DNA of 64,000 bases, taken from assembly GCA_002316805.1 (NCBI GenBank), contig DCEF01000024.1, forward strand, positions 53,917 to 117,916, read 5' to 3'. Origin of the DNA: Ruminococcaceae bacterium UBA1036 (GTDB lineage: Bacteria; Bacillota; Clostridia; Oscillospirales; Acutalibacteraceae). The notes under the pieces were generated by a model. It did not search any database, was not told where the DNA came from, and saw only the letters and a list, made by a program, of their open reading frames with translations. The translations under genes and the position numbers were made by a program. This document shows, piece by piece, positions 1 through 7,053 of this stretch (position 1 is the first letter of the stretch; every line of letters begins with the position of its first letter).

Positions 1-474
1 GAGTCGATACTTGAAGAACAGCCTTCGGGAGCGCCGGAACGCCTTGAGAGCGGAACACAGAATATGCCTGGCATTGCGGGGCTGCGCGCTGGCATGGAAT
101 TCGTGCAGAAGCACGGAGTTTCTAAAATCCACTCATATGAGATTTCACTTCTGCAGATGCTGTACAGCCAGTTTTCCAAAATAGACAGAGTGCACCTTTA
201 CCTTCCAATGCCTGACACACGATATTTTGCACCTGTTTTATCATTTAACATTGACGGGATGCAGAGCGAGGAAGTTGGCAGCAGGCTTAACGGCTATGGC
301 ATTGCTTTGCGCGCAGGGCTGCATTGTGCCCCTGAAGCGCACCGCTTTATGGGAACGCTGGAATGCGGCGCTGTACGTGTCTGCCCATCAGTTTTTACAA
401 CGGAAGCCGACATCTGGCGCCTTGTGGATGCAGTTAAAAGGATACTGATGAAAAAATCGGGTGCAGGGCATTGA
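1..474 (+). CDS. Cysteine desulfurase family protein (class V aminotransferase), C-terminal part
   Basis: The gene is cut by the window edge; reading frame 1 is open from base 1 to the TGA at 472-474, leaving about 157 C-terminal residues. The motif GTQNMPGIAGL followed by a long helix is the usual C-terminal domain entry of NifS/SufS-like PLP enzymes. RAGLHCAPEAH carries the cysteine that in this family takes sulfur from the substrate. The ending (GAVRVCPSVFTTEADIWRLVDAV) matches the family's closing segment. The lysine-bearing PLP domain lies outside the window, so activity cannot be judged. It probably supplies persulfide sulfur in the cytosol, but which acceptor it serves is unknown. The cdaA promoter overlaps its stop codon. 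Confidence 0.85.
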   Translation, partial: ESILEEQPSGAPERLESGTQNMPGIAGLRAGMEFVQKHGVSKIHSYEISLLQMLYSQFSKIDRVHLYLPMPDTRYFAPVLSFNIDGMQSEEVGSRLNGYGIALRAGLHCAPEAHRFMGTLECGAVRVCPSVFTTEADIWRLVDAVKRILMKKSGAGH

Positions 475-498
475 ATCTCGCACGATATATGGTAAAAT
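471..498 (+). promoter_or_regulatory. Putative sigma-A promoter for cdaA-cdaR
   Basis: TTGAAT (471-476), a 16-base spacer and TAAAAT (493-498). The -35 box overlaps the upstream stop codon and the -10 is 39 bases before the cdaA start. The match is good but unproven. Confidence 0.5.
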
Positions 499-537
499 AA
501 AATTGCTTCTTTTATTCCAATCGGAAAGGAAAAGAGT

Positions 538-1410
538 ATGGATGTAATCGTTTCGGCGTGGAACAAATTTCTGCAGCTGGTCCGCCAGTTTCAGCTTTCT
601 GATGCAATCGACATTGCAGTTGTGTCGTTTATCATTTACAGCGCAATAAAGCTGATTCGTGAAACGAGGGCTGGCCAGCTTGTAAAGGGCATAGTTGTGC
701 TGCTTATCATGTGGGGCCTTTCCTATGTTATGAAACTTTATATGTTGGAAACGATTCTCGCATATTTTTTCCAGTATGCGCTGATTGTCCTTGTAGTCAT
801 TTTTCAGCCGGAGCTTAGGCGTGCCTTGGAGCAGATTGGCCGGAGCGATATCAGGAAAAAGAACTGGCTTTCCAGTAGCTCAGATGAAAAGATGCGTCGT
901 TACCGCAAGGCGATTAATGCTGTTGTGGATGCAGCAGCGCAGATGTCGAAGCAGAAAACAGGCGCGCTGATGGTGTTTGAGATGAAGACAAAACTCGGTG
1001 ATATTATAGATACAGGCACAGTGATAAATGCAATCCCAAGTCTGCCGATTATATGCAATATCTTTTTCAATAAGGCGCCGCTGCATGACGGTGCTATGAT
1101 TCTGCGCGATGGGATGGTCTATGCTGCAGGATGTATTCTGCCGCTTACTAAAAACAAAAACGTCGCCATTGAGCTTGGCACACGCCACAGGGCTGCCATA
1201 GGCATGAGTGAAAATTCAGATGCTGTAATAGTTGTTGTTTCAGAAGAGACCGGCCAGATTTCTGTTGTTTCAGATGGTGTAATAACAAGAAATTATACGA
1301 GGGAAACACTGCGCAGTGAGCTTGAATCGCGCCTGCTTGACGAAGACAGCGAATCCGGTGAGAAAAAGCAGGGATGGTTTTCCTCTATTCGGAAAGGTAA
1401 GAAGTCATGA
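538..1410 (+). CDS. cdaA: Diadenylate cyclase CdaA (membrane c-di-AMP synthase)
   Basis: This 290-residue protein makes cyclic di-AMP from two ATP at the membrane. Hydrophobic segments lie roughly at residues 20-40, 50-65 and 72-90, followed by the DisA_N cyclase domain. The two catalytic signatures are present: DGAMI near residue 184 and GTRHRAA near residue 220. Length and three-helix architecture are those of Firmicutes CdaA. A GGAAAGG-type ribosome site precedes the ATG. The stop overlaps the start of cdaR by four bases, indicating translational coupling with its regulator. c-di-AMP normally controls potassium, osmolyte uptake and cell-wall homeostasis. Confidence 0.96.
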   Translation: MDVIVSAWNKFLQLVRQFQLSDAIDIAVVSFIIYSAIKLIRETRAGQLVKGIVVLLIMWGLSYVMKLYMLETILAYFFQYALIVLVVIFQPELRRALEQIGRSDIRKKNWLSSSSDEKMRRYRKAINAVVDAAAQMSKQKTGALMVFEMKTKLGDIIDTGTVINAIPSLPIICNIFFNKAPLHDGAMILRDGMVYAAGCILPLTKNKNVAIELGTRHRAAIGMSENSDAVIVVVSEETGQISVVSDGVITRNYTRETLRSELESRLLDEDSESGEKKQGWFSSIRKGKKS

Positions 1411-2720
1411 AAGAGCAGAGCAGCAAAAAAAAGAAAAAGAATAAAATCGGCTGGACGAAACTGTTTTACAATAATAAATTTGCAGTTTGTTTTTCCGTAG
1501 TGCTTACGGTCATTCTGTGGGCTGTGCTTGTTTCTAACGATACGCAGGATCGCCCGACAGCCTTTACAGGTGTCCCTGTAAAGATCACACTTTCAAGCAC
1601 CATGCAGGCAGACGGCCTTAAAATATTCAATCAAAGCGACAAAACAGCCACAGTTTATGTAAAAGGGAACAGCTTAACAGTAGGCCAGATGAAGCCGACA
1701 GATCTTGTAGCAATAGCCCCGTCTGCCGCAAGCATAACAACGCCTGGGACATACCCGCTGATGCTTCAGGTGCAAAATGCCGATGACAGCATAAATGGGA
1801 ACGGATATACCATCAATTCAATTTCGCCACAGCAGGTCATTGTCACTGTTGACCGCTACCAGGAAAAAACATTCAATATTCAGGATGACATAACTTATAA
1901 GTCTGGGTATCAGTCGGATCCTTCCTATTTTGTTGGCGCGCCTGCACACAGCTCTGACACTGTGACAATCTCAGGGCCTGAAAAGCAGGTGAGCCAGGTG
2001 AGTCGTGTAGCCTATGAATGCGAAATCAACGATACGCTCAAAGACACTAAAAAATTTACTGCAGCGCTTGTAATGTACGATGCGAACGGAAACAAGGTCG
2101 AAAAGGGCGACATGACAGTAAATCCTGAAAAAATCGATGTCACCATCCCAGTTATGCCGCGGCAAACGCTGAAATTGAATGCGACGTTTGCCAACAAGCC
2201 GGCCGGCCTTTCGCTGAGTGCGAATCAGGTCCAGATTTCACCTGAAAGCATTGATATTGCAGGCTCCCAGGACGTTCTTACAACACTTGCAGGCAAATTT
2301 AACCTTGACCCGATTGATTTTTCTTCGATAAGCCCTACGCACAATACATTCGATGCAAATATCAGCCTGCCTGCTACATGCAAAAACCTGAGCAATATTC
2401 CAACGGCAAAAGTTACGCTGAACCTCACTAATATGGCAACAAAGCAGGCAACGGTGTCGTCATTCAATGTGAAAAACCTTCCGGCAAATGAAAATGCTTC
2501 TGTCGATACAACAAGCCTTAAGGTTACGGCTGTTGGCCCGCAGGATGAAATATCTTCTTTGAATGATTCAAGTATTATAGGAAGCGTTGACCTTTCGAGC
2601 AAGGAGAATTTTACAGGTAAAACCGAAATGCCGGTTAAATTTACTGTGAGCAGCTCTTCGGGCTGTTGGGTATATGGAAGCTACATGGTTACTGTGAATG
2701 TAACGAAGAAGGGCCAATAA
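1407..2720 (+). CDS. cdaR: CdaR, YbbR-domain regulator of CdaA
   Basis: The protein has 437 residues: a short basic N-terminus, one membrane anchor at about residues 23-43 (FAVCFSVVLTVILWAVLV), then a long extracytoplasmic part rich in beta-strand/Thr/Ser sequence that reads as repeated YbbR domains. In Bacillus and Listeria CdaR binds CdaA and modulates c-di-AMP output. The ATG overlaps the cdaA stop (ATGA). In many Firmicutes glmM follows cdaR and completes the operon. Here the next gene is yqeY, so the glmM link is absent from this locus. Confidence 0.93.
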   Translation: MKEQSSKKKKKNKIGWTKLFYNNKFAVCFSVVLTVILWAVLVSNDTQDRPTAFTGVPVKITLSSTMQADGLKIFNQSDKTATVYVKGNSLTVGQMKPTDLVAIAPSAASITTPGTYPLMLQVQNADDSINGNGYTINSISPQQVIVTVDRYQEKTFNIQDDITYKSGYQSDPSYFVGAPAHSSDTVTISGPEKQVSQVSRVAYECEINDTLKDTKKFTAALVMYDANGNKVEKGDMTVNPEKIDVTIPVMPRQTLKLNATFANKPAGLSLSANQVQISPESIDIAGSQDVLTTLAGKFNLDPIDFSSISPTHNTFDANISLPATCKNLSNIPTAKVTLNLTNMATKQATVSSFNVKNLPANENASVDTTSLKVTAVGPQDEISSLNDSSIIGSVDLSSKENFTGKTEMPVKFTVSSSSGCWVYGSYMVTVNVTKKGQ

Positions 2721-2747
2721 GCAAAAAACTATAGGAGGCTTATTAAA

Positions 2748-3200
2748 ATGTCAAAAATTGAAGAAGTGCGCGCTGAAATGGTAAAAGCCATGAAAAGTGG
2801 CGATAAAGCGCGGAAAGATGTGCTGTCACTTTTGCTTTCAGACCTTAAGGCCAAGTGGGTGGATAAGCATGAGGATTTGACGGAGGAAGAAGAGAATTCC
2901 GTCATCAGCAGAGAAATAAAACAGACGAAAGAAAGCATTGAAACGGCTCCCAAAAACAGGACCGACATCATTGAAAAAAACAAATTTGCGCTTTCGGTGC
3001 TGCAGGAGTTTGCTCCAAAAGAGATGAGCGAAGAAGAGATTAAGTCGCTGCTGGGCGGCGTGCTTGCGCAACTGGAAATTGAAAAACCTGTTCCAAAAGA
3101 TAGAGGCCGGATCATGAAGGCTCTAATGCCTCAGGTAAAAGGCAGGGCAGGCGGCGCGGCCGTAAGTCGCATTGTATCCGCAGCATGCAGCGGAAAATAA
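2748..3200 (+). CDS. yqeY: GatB/YqeY domain protein
   Basis: A 150-residue, highly charged, mostly helical protein matching the YqeY family, which resembles the C-terminal tail domain of the GatB amidotransferase subunit. Typical features are the N-terminal MKSGDKARKDVLSLLLSDLK stretch, the central EEENSVISREIKQ helix, and the glycine-rich end GRAGGAAVSRIV. A ribosome site (AGGAGG, about 2732-2737) sits 10 bases before the ATG. It is 27 bases downstream of cdaR and followed by a strong hairpin, so it probably ends the cdaA transcript. YqeY is thought to act in tRNA-dependent amidation or RNA binding, but its exact role is not established. Confidence 0.9.
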   Translation: MSKIEEVRAEMVKAMKSGDKARKDVLSLLLSDLKAKWVDKHEDLTEEEENSVISREIKQTKESIETAPKNRTDIIEKNKFALSVLQEFAPKEMSEEEIKSLLGGVLAQLEIEKPVPKDRGRIMKALMPQVKGRAGGAAVSRIVSAACSGK

Positions 3201-3271
3201 TCAAGCTTATGGTTTAAGTGATGGTGCAATAGGCGATGTAATGCAGAATTTGAAATAAAAATAAAAGATTA

Positions 3272-3330
3272 AAAGATGCGCCTTAAATTGGGTATTAAAG
3301 CCAATTTAAAGCGCATCTTTTGAAATGTTT
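3272..3330 (+). terminator. Rho-independent terminator after yqeY
   Basis: A 20-base left arm (3272-3291) and right arm (3301-3320) pair with one C/A mismatch around a 9-base loop. The right arm ends in TCTTTT, with more T-rich sequence after it. A-rich sequence precedes the left arm, so it could also work on the minus strand. Confidence 0.8.
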
Positions 3331-3426
3331 TTTTATGTTTGTACTGTAAACAGCGTCCACATTTTATTTTACTTTCATATACTGATATCAGCAGTTAAAT
3401 CATCGAAAGAAGAAACGGTGAGAACT

Positions 3427-3873
3427 ATGCCATATTCAACAAGGGAATTGCTGGCACGCCTTATTATGTGCGAAGCAGGCGGTGAAGGTGATAATGGTAT
3501 GTATGCGGTCGCGTCCGTTATTGTAAACAGGACAAATGTACCTTATGGTGAATTTTTCAGGGTAAGTAACGGCGGAGATATGCGTGCCATTATCCAGCAG
3601 CCGGGGCAGTTTACATGCATGATGGATACGGTAGGCGGCACATATAACCCGCAGAATATTTATAACATGGATCCGCAGGATATCCATTACCATATTGCCG
3701 ACTGGGCTCTTGCAAGCAATACGCTGGGGGCGGTTGGAAACTCTCTCTTTTATTTTAATCCGTTTCAGCCGACATGTATTCAGTATTTTCCACCTGGCGG
3801 TGTAGGTACGTTTTTCACACGTTTAGGCAAGCACTGCTTTTATGCGCCTACAAAAAAATATGCGCAGACATGA
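3427..3873 (+). CDS. cwlJ: Spore cortex-lytic enzyme CwlJ-like (Hydrolase_2 family)
   Basis: The start at 3427 gives 148 residues, close to Bacillus CwlJ (about 142), and removes an upstream extension that does not look like this family. The conserved IMCEAGGEGDNGMYAVASVIVNR segment holds the presumed catalytic glutamate of the SleB/CwlJ domain. There is no signal peptide or peptidoglycan-binding domain, which separates CwlJ from SleB. CwlJ sits in the spore coat/outer membrane zone and degrades cortex peptidoglycan during germination. The next gene encodes GerQ, the protein needed for CwlJ assembly in Bacillus, which strongly supports the assignment. Expression in the mother cell is expected, but I could not identify the promoter. 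Confidence 0.9.
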   Translation: MPYSTRELLARLIMCEAGGEGDNGMYAVASVIVNRTNVPYGEFFRVSNGGDMRAIIQQPGQFTCMMDTVGGTYNPQNIYNMDPQDIHYHIADWALASNTLGAVGNSLFYFNPFQPTCIQYFPPGGVGTFFTRLGKHCFYAPTKKYAQT

Positions 3874-3887
3874 GGGGGAATTTTCAG

Positions 3888-4286
3888 ATGGATTCACAGA
3901 TTTCATCTTTTAGCGCTTCGTATGATGTTAGCAAGCCGAAGGCCGGTTCGGCTCAGCAGCCTGTTCCGCTGATTAATGGCCTTCAGGCGCTTACGGATAC
4001 ATCGGGAATGCTGCAGCCGCCGGGCAGCGAAACCGCGCCTATTACGGATTTATCAATGCCGCAGGCAATGACTGCGGAAAGTATGCAGTACCTGAACGGC
4101 TTCCTGCGTATGCAGATTGGAAACAGGGTCAGGGTGAACTTTTTAATAGGAACAAACACTTATATTGATAAATCAGGTAAGCTTCTCGCGGTTGGCGCAA
4201 ATTATATTGTACTTCAGGAAGCTATGACTGATGACCTGCTGGTATGTGACTTTTTCAATATTAAATTTATTACCATATACAGGTAA
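3888..4286 (+). CDS. gerQ: Spore coat protein GerQ-like
   Basis: The ATG at 3888 follows a GAGGGGGA ribosome site and gives 132 residues; upstream in-frame codons overlap cwlJ and are unlikely to be coding. The C-terminal 65 residues (YLNGFLRMQIGNRVRV, GANYIVLQE, DLLVCDFFNIKFI) match the GerQ/YwdL coat-protein domain. The N-terminal half is low-complexity, rich in Ser, Pro and Gln. GerQ is crosslinked in the coat and holds CwlJ in place in Bacillus. The gene lies 14 bases after cwlJ, so the pair is probably co-transcribed. It is shorter at the N-terminus than the Bacillus protein. Confidence 0.9.
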   Translation: MDSQISSFSASYDVSKPKAGSAQQPVPLINGLQALTDTSGMLQPPGSETAPITDLSMPQAMTAESMQYLNGFLRMQIGNRVRVNFLIGTNTYIDKSGKLLAVGANYIVLQEAMTDDLLVCDFFNIKFITIYR

Positions 4287-4309
4287 ATCACAAATTGCCA
4301 TTTGATTTT

Positions 4310-4339
4310 TTGGACTTTCACGGCCGGCTGTGCTAAAAT
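4310..4339 (+). promoter_or_regulatory. Putative promoter for pgeF
   Basis: TTGGAC (4310-4315), an 18-base spacer and TAAAAT (4334-4339), located 31 bases before the pgeF ATG. It is a moderate match. Confidence 0.4.
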
Positions 4340-4369
4340 CAGTCAAGAATATAAAAGTGGGGGAAATTT

Positions 4370-5209
4370 ATGGGCAAAAAAATAAAAAATATGGAGATCA
4401 GCAAAAATGGTGAAGTCGCTTTTCTAACTTTTCCGTCATTTTCTGCTTATCCGTTCGTCCGCCATGCGTTTTCCACACGCCTTGGCGGAGTGAGCAAAAA
4501 CGAGTTTTCATCTATGAATCTTGCATTTCACCGCGGTGACCCAGATAAAAATGTGGAAGAGAATTACAGGCGCTTTTGCAGTGCCGCAGGTTTTAACTAT
4601 AATACCCTTGTTTCATCTGCACAGGACCACCACACTTTTATCCGGCATGTAGGGCATGAACAGTACGGCACGGGAATCTGGGAGCCCAAAGACATGGAGA
4701 GCGTGGATGGTCTTATTACAGATGAGCCGAATGTAACGCTTGTGACACATTATGCCGACTGCGTGCCTGTATTCCTTCTTGACCCCAAAAAACATGCCAT
4801 AGGCCTTGTACATTCGGGATGGCGCGGCACGGCGGCAAAAATTGCCATGGAAGCCGTTAAAGCAATGGAGCGTGAATTCGGAACGTGCCCCGATGACCTT
4901 ATTGCGGGAATTGGCCCATCTATCGGGCCATGTTGCTTTGAGGTCGATAGGCCGGTTAGGGACAGGTTCGCGGCGCTGACGGAACTGCACACGGAGAATT
5001 TTATCCGTGAAGACGGAGGTGGAAAGTACCATATTGACTTATGGGAAACAAACCGCCGCATTTTAATGGAAGCAGGTATTCCGGAAAAATCCATCACCAT
5101 AGGCGGCATTTGCACAAAATGCCATTCCGACTTTCTGTTTTCACAGCGCGCGATGGGAAACAAGCGCGGCGGCCTTTCGGCTTTTATGGAGCTGGTGGAT
5201 GCAGGATGA
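4370..5209 (+). CDS. pgeF: Peptidoglycan editing factor PgeF (YfiH/multicopper polyphenol oxidase family)
   Basis: 279 residues with the family's metal/catalytic signatures in order: SAQDHHTF, THYADCVPVFLLD with the key cysteine, HSGWRGTAAKIA with the key histidine, and GPSIGPCCFEV. Enzymes of this family act in the cytosol; PgeF removes mis-incorporated L-Ser from peptidoglycan precursors, and laccase/adenosine deaminase activities have also been reported. A GTGGGGGAA ribosome site precedes the ATG. The stop overlaps the start of the downstream radical SAM gene (ATGA), suggesting one operon. Which activity is used here cannot be told from sequence. Confidence 0.9.
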   Translation: MGKKIKNMEISKNGEVAFLTFPSFSAYPFVRHAFSTRLGGVSKNEFSSMNLAFHRGDPDKNVEENYRRFCSAAGFNYNTLVSSAQDHHTFIRHVGHEQYGTGIWEPKDMESVDGLITDEPNVTLVTHYADCVPVFLLDPKKHAIGLVHSGWRGTAAKIAMEAVKAMEREFGTCPDDLIAGIGPSIGPCCFEVDRPVRDRFAALTELHTENFIREDGGGKYHIDLWETNRRILMEAGIPEKSITIGGICTKCHSDFLFSQRAMGNKRGGLSAFMELVDAG

Positions 5210-6096
5210 CAATAGAACACTGCACACTCTGCCCGCGCCGCTGCGGTGCGCGGCGCGGGCCTTCCTGCGGCAATGGAAGGTGCGGCATGGGAGCGGATGC
5301 CGTCGTTGCGCGCGCTGCACTTCATTTTTGGGAAGAGCCATGCATAAGCGGAAAAAGCGGCTCCGGAGCTGTTTTCTTTACCGGCTGCCCGCTCGGCTGC
5401 GTATTTTGCCAAAACTATGAGATAAGCTCGGAAAGAAAGGCAGGCAAAGCCGTCTCTCCTGAAAAGCTTGCTGATATTTTTAAAGATTTGGTCAGGCAGG
5501 GAGCCAACAACATCAACCTTGTGACACCGACGCATTTTGTACCGGCCATTATTGAGGCGCTTTCAATTTGGAAACCGCCAGTCCCTGTTGTGTACAACTG
5601 CGGCGGCTATGAGAATGTGGAAACGCTGAAAATGCTTGAAGGCCATGTCGACATTTATCTTCCCGACTTTAAATATGCGGAAAGCGGCCTGGCTGCAGAG
5701 CTTTCAGATGCCCCGCACTACCCGGAAATAGCAGAGAAGGCATTGGCGGAAATGTTCCGCCAGACTGGCCCGGCCGTGATTGACAGTAGCGGGATGATGA
5801 AAAAAGGCACAATGGTGCGCCATCTCATTCTGCCGGGCCATACGCGTAACTCGATTGCCGTTCTTGACTGGCTCGCTGAGCATTTTTCACATGGTGTGCC
5901 TGTGAGCCTGATGGCACAATACGTGCCTTGTGGGCTTGCATCAGAGCACCCTCCGCTTGGGCGCAGTATAACAAGACGTGAATATGAAAAAGTACAGGAC
6001 CATCTTTTCACTCTTGGCCTTGACGGCTATGTGCAGGACAGAGAATCTGCCAGCAAATCATATATACCGAAATTTGATCTCAGCGGTGTTTCCTGA
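5206..6096 (+). CDS. Radical SAM protein, PflX/PflA-like (COG1313 type)
   Basis: The ATG at 5206 overlaps the pgeF stop and gives 296 residues; longer in-frame starts would lie inside pgeF. The radical SAM cluster motif C-x3-C-x2-C is seen as CPLGCVFC near residue 67. An N-terminal cysteine-rich segment (CTLCPRRCGARRG, GRCGMG) may bind a second cluster or zinc. The middle reads as the family's TIM-barrel (NLVTPTHFVPAI, YNCGGYE, DIYLPDFKY). These proteins resemble pyruvate formate-lyase activases, but their target is unknown and no glycyl-radical enzyme is encoded nearby. The link with PgeF is positional only. Confidence 0.88.
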   Translation: MTIEHCTLCPRRCGARRGPSCGNGRCGMGADAVVARAALHFWEEPCISGKSGSGAVFFTGCPLGCVFCQNYEISSERKAGKAVSPEKLADIFKDLVRQGANNINLVTPTHFVPAIIEALSIWKPPVPVVYNCGGYENVETLKMLEGHVDIYLPDFKYAESGLAAELSDAPHYPEIAEKALAEMFRQTGPAVIDSSGMMKKGTMVRHLILPGHTRNSIAVLDWLAEHFSHGVPVSLMAQYVPCGLASEHPPLGRSITRREYEKVQDHLFTLGLDGYVQDRESASKSYIPKFDLSGVS

Positions 6097-6116
6097 GAAA
6101 CTAAAAGCATGATAAA

Positions 6117-6156
6117 ACCCGCTGCTCCATATATTTATTTGGAGGCGGGTATTTTT
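6117..6156 (+). terminator. Terminator-like hairpin that contains the ribosome site of the next gene
   Basis: Left arm ACCCGC-TG-CTCC (6117-6128) pairs with GGAG-GCGGGT (6141-6150) with a two-base bulge, followed by five T residues (6152-6156) that run into the ATG at 6157. The GGAGG of the next gene's ribosome site forms part of the right arm. It may end the pgeF transcript and also limit translation of the deacetylase. Confidence 0.6.
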
Positions 6157-7053
6157 ATGTTCGTTTCTTTTCGTCTGAAGAGGACATATCTTTTCGCTTT
6201 ATGTGCAGCTGTGGCGATAGCTGCCGTTGTATGGACTTTCGGCCACACGTCAAAAACAGCGGCGGCATCAGCGGAAAATACACAGGACAGCGTCCGGCTC
6301 CCAATAATAATGTATCACGGCATACTTAAAGATCCGAAATATCACGGAAAATATATTGTCTCACCGCAGACCTTTGAAAGTGACATTTGCTTTCTGCAGA
6401 AAAACGGTTATGAAACGGTAGGCGTCAGTGATGTTGTTGATTATGTCGAATGCCTGAAGCCTCTCCCTACAAAACCTGTAATGCTGACTTTTGACGATGG
6501 GTATTATAACAATTATCTTTATGCATACCCATTAGCAAAAAAATACAATGTAAAAATAGTGATTGCACCGGTTGGCTATTATACTGATGTATATGCGGAA
6601 AAAGATGCCGATCACCCAAACTATTCATACCTTACATGGAGAGAGATGGCTGAAATGATGTCTTCAGGTCTTGTGGAGTTAGAAAACCACAGCTATAACC
6701 TCCACTCTTCTAATAAAAAAGGCGGCAGGTTTGGCGCAAAAAGACTTCCGGGGGAAAGCAGGTATTTATACGCTTCCATGCTTAAAAATGACCTCGGAAA
6801 AATGCAGGAGCGCATGAAAGAAAAAACTGGCTGTGCCCCTTTAGCTTTCGTTTATCCTTTCGGCGCTTTCAGCAATGAGTCAGTCCCTGTTTTAAGGCAA
6901 ATGGGATTTCAGGCGACTTTCCTTTGCACTGAAAAAATAAATATCATAACGCACAGCAAGGACTGCCTTTATTCGCTTGGGCGTTTTCTAAGGCCGTCCG
7001 GCCCTTCAAGCACATCTTATTTTAAAAAAGTAGGCATATGCGTTAAGCCTTAG
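6157..7053 (+). CDS. Polysaccharide deacetylase (NodB family), membrane anchored
   Basis: The start at 6157, after GGAGG, gives 298 residues; an in-frame ATG at 6109 lies before the hairpin and has no ribosome site. An uncleaved anchor spans about residues 9-27 (YLFALCAAVAIAAVVWTF). The NodB fold follows with MYHGI, the metal-binding MLTFDDGYYNN (Asp-Asp), the ENHSYNLH histidine motif, and FVYPFGAFSNE near the end. Such enzymes act outside the cell on N-acetylated glycans, often peptidoglycan. The 3' end overlaps by 11 bases with the convergent P-type ATPase gene, with no terminator between. The substrate is not predictable. Confidence 0.9.
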   Translation: MFVSFRLKRTYLFALCAAVAIAAVVWTFGHTSKTAAASAENTQDSVRLPIIMYHGILKDPKYHGKYIVSPQTFESDICFLQKNGYETVGVSDVVDYVECLKPLPTKPVMLTFDDGYYNNYLYAYPLAKKYNVKIVIAPVGYYTDVYAEKDADHPNYSYLTWREMAEMMSSGLVELENHSYNLHSSNKKGGRFGAKRLPGESRYLYASMLKNDLGKMQERMKEKTGCAPLAFVYPFGAFSNESVPVLRQMGFQATFLCTEKINIITHSKDCLYSLGRFLRPSGPSSTSYFKKVGICVKP

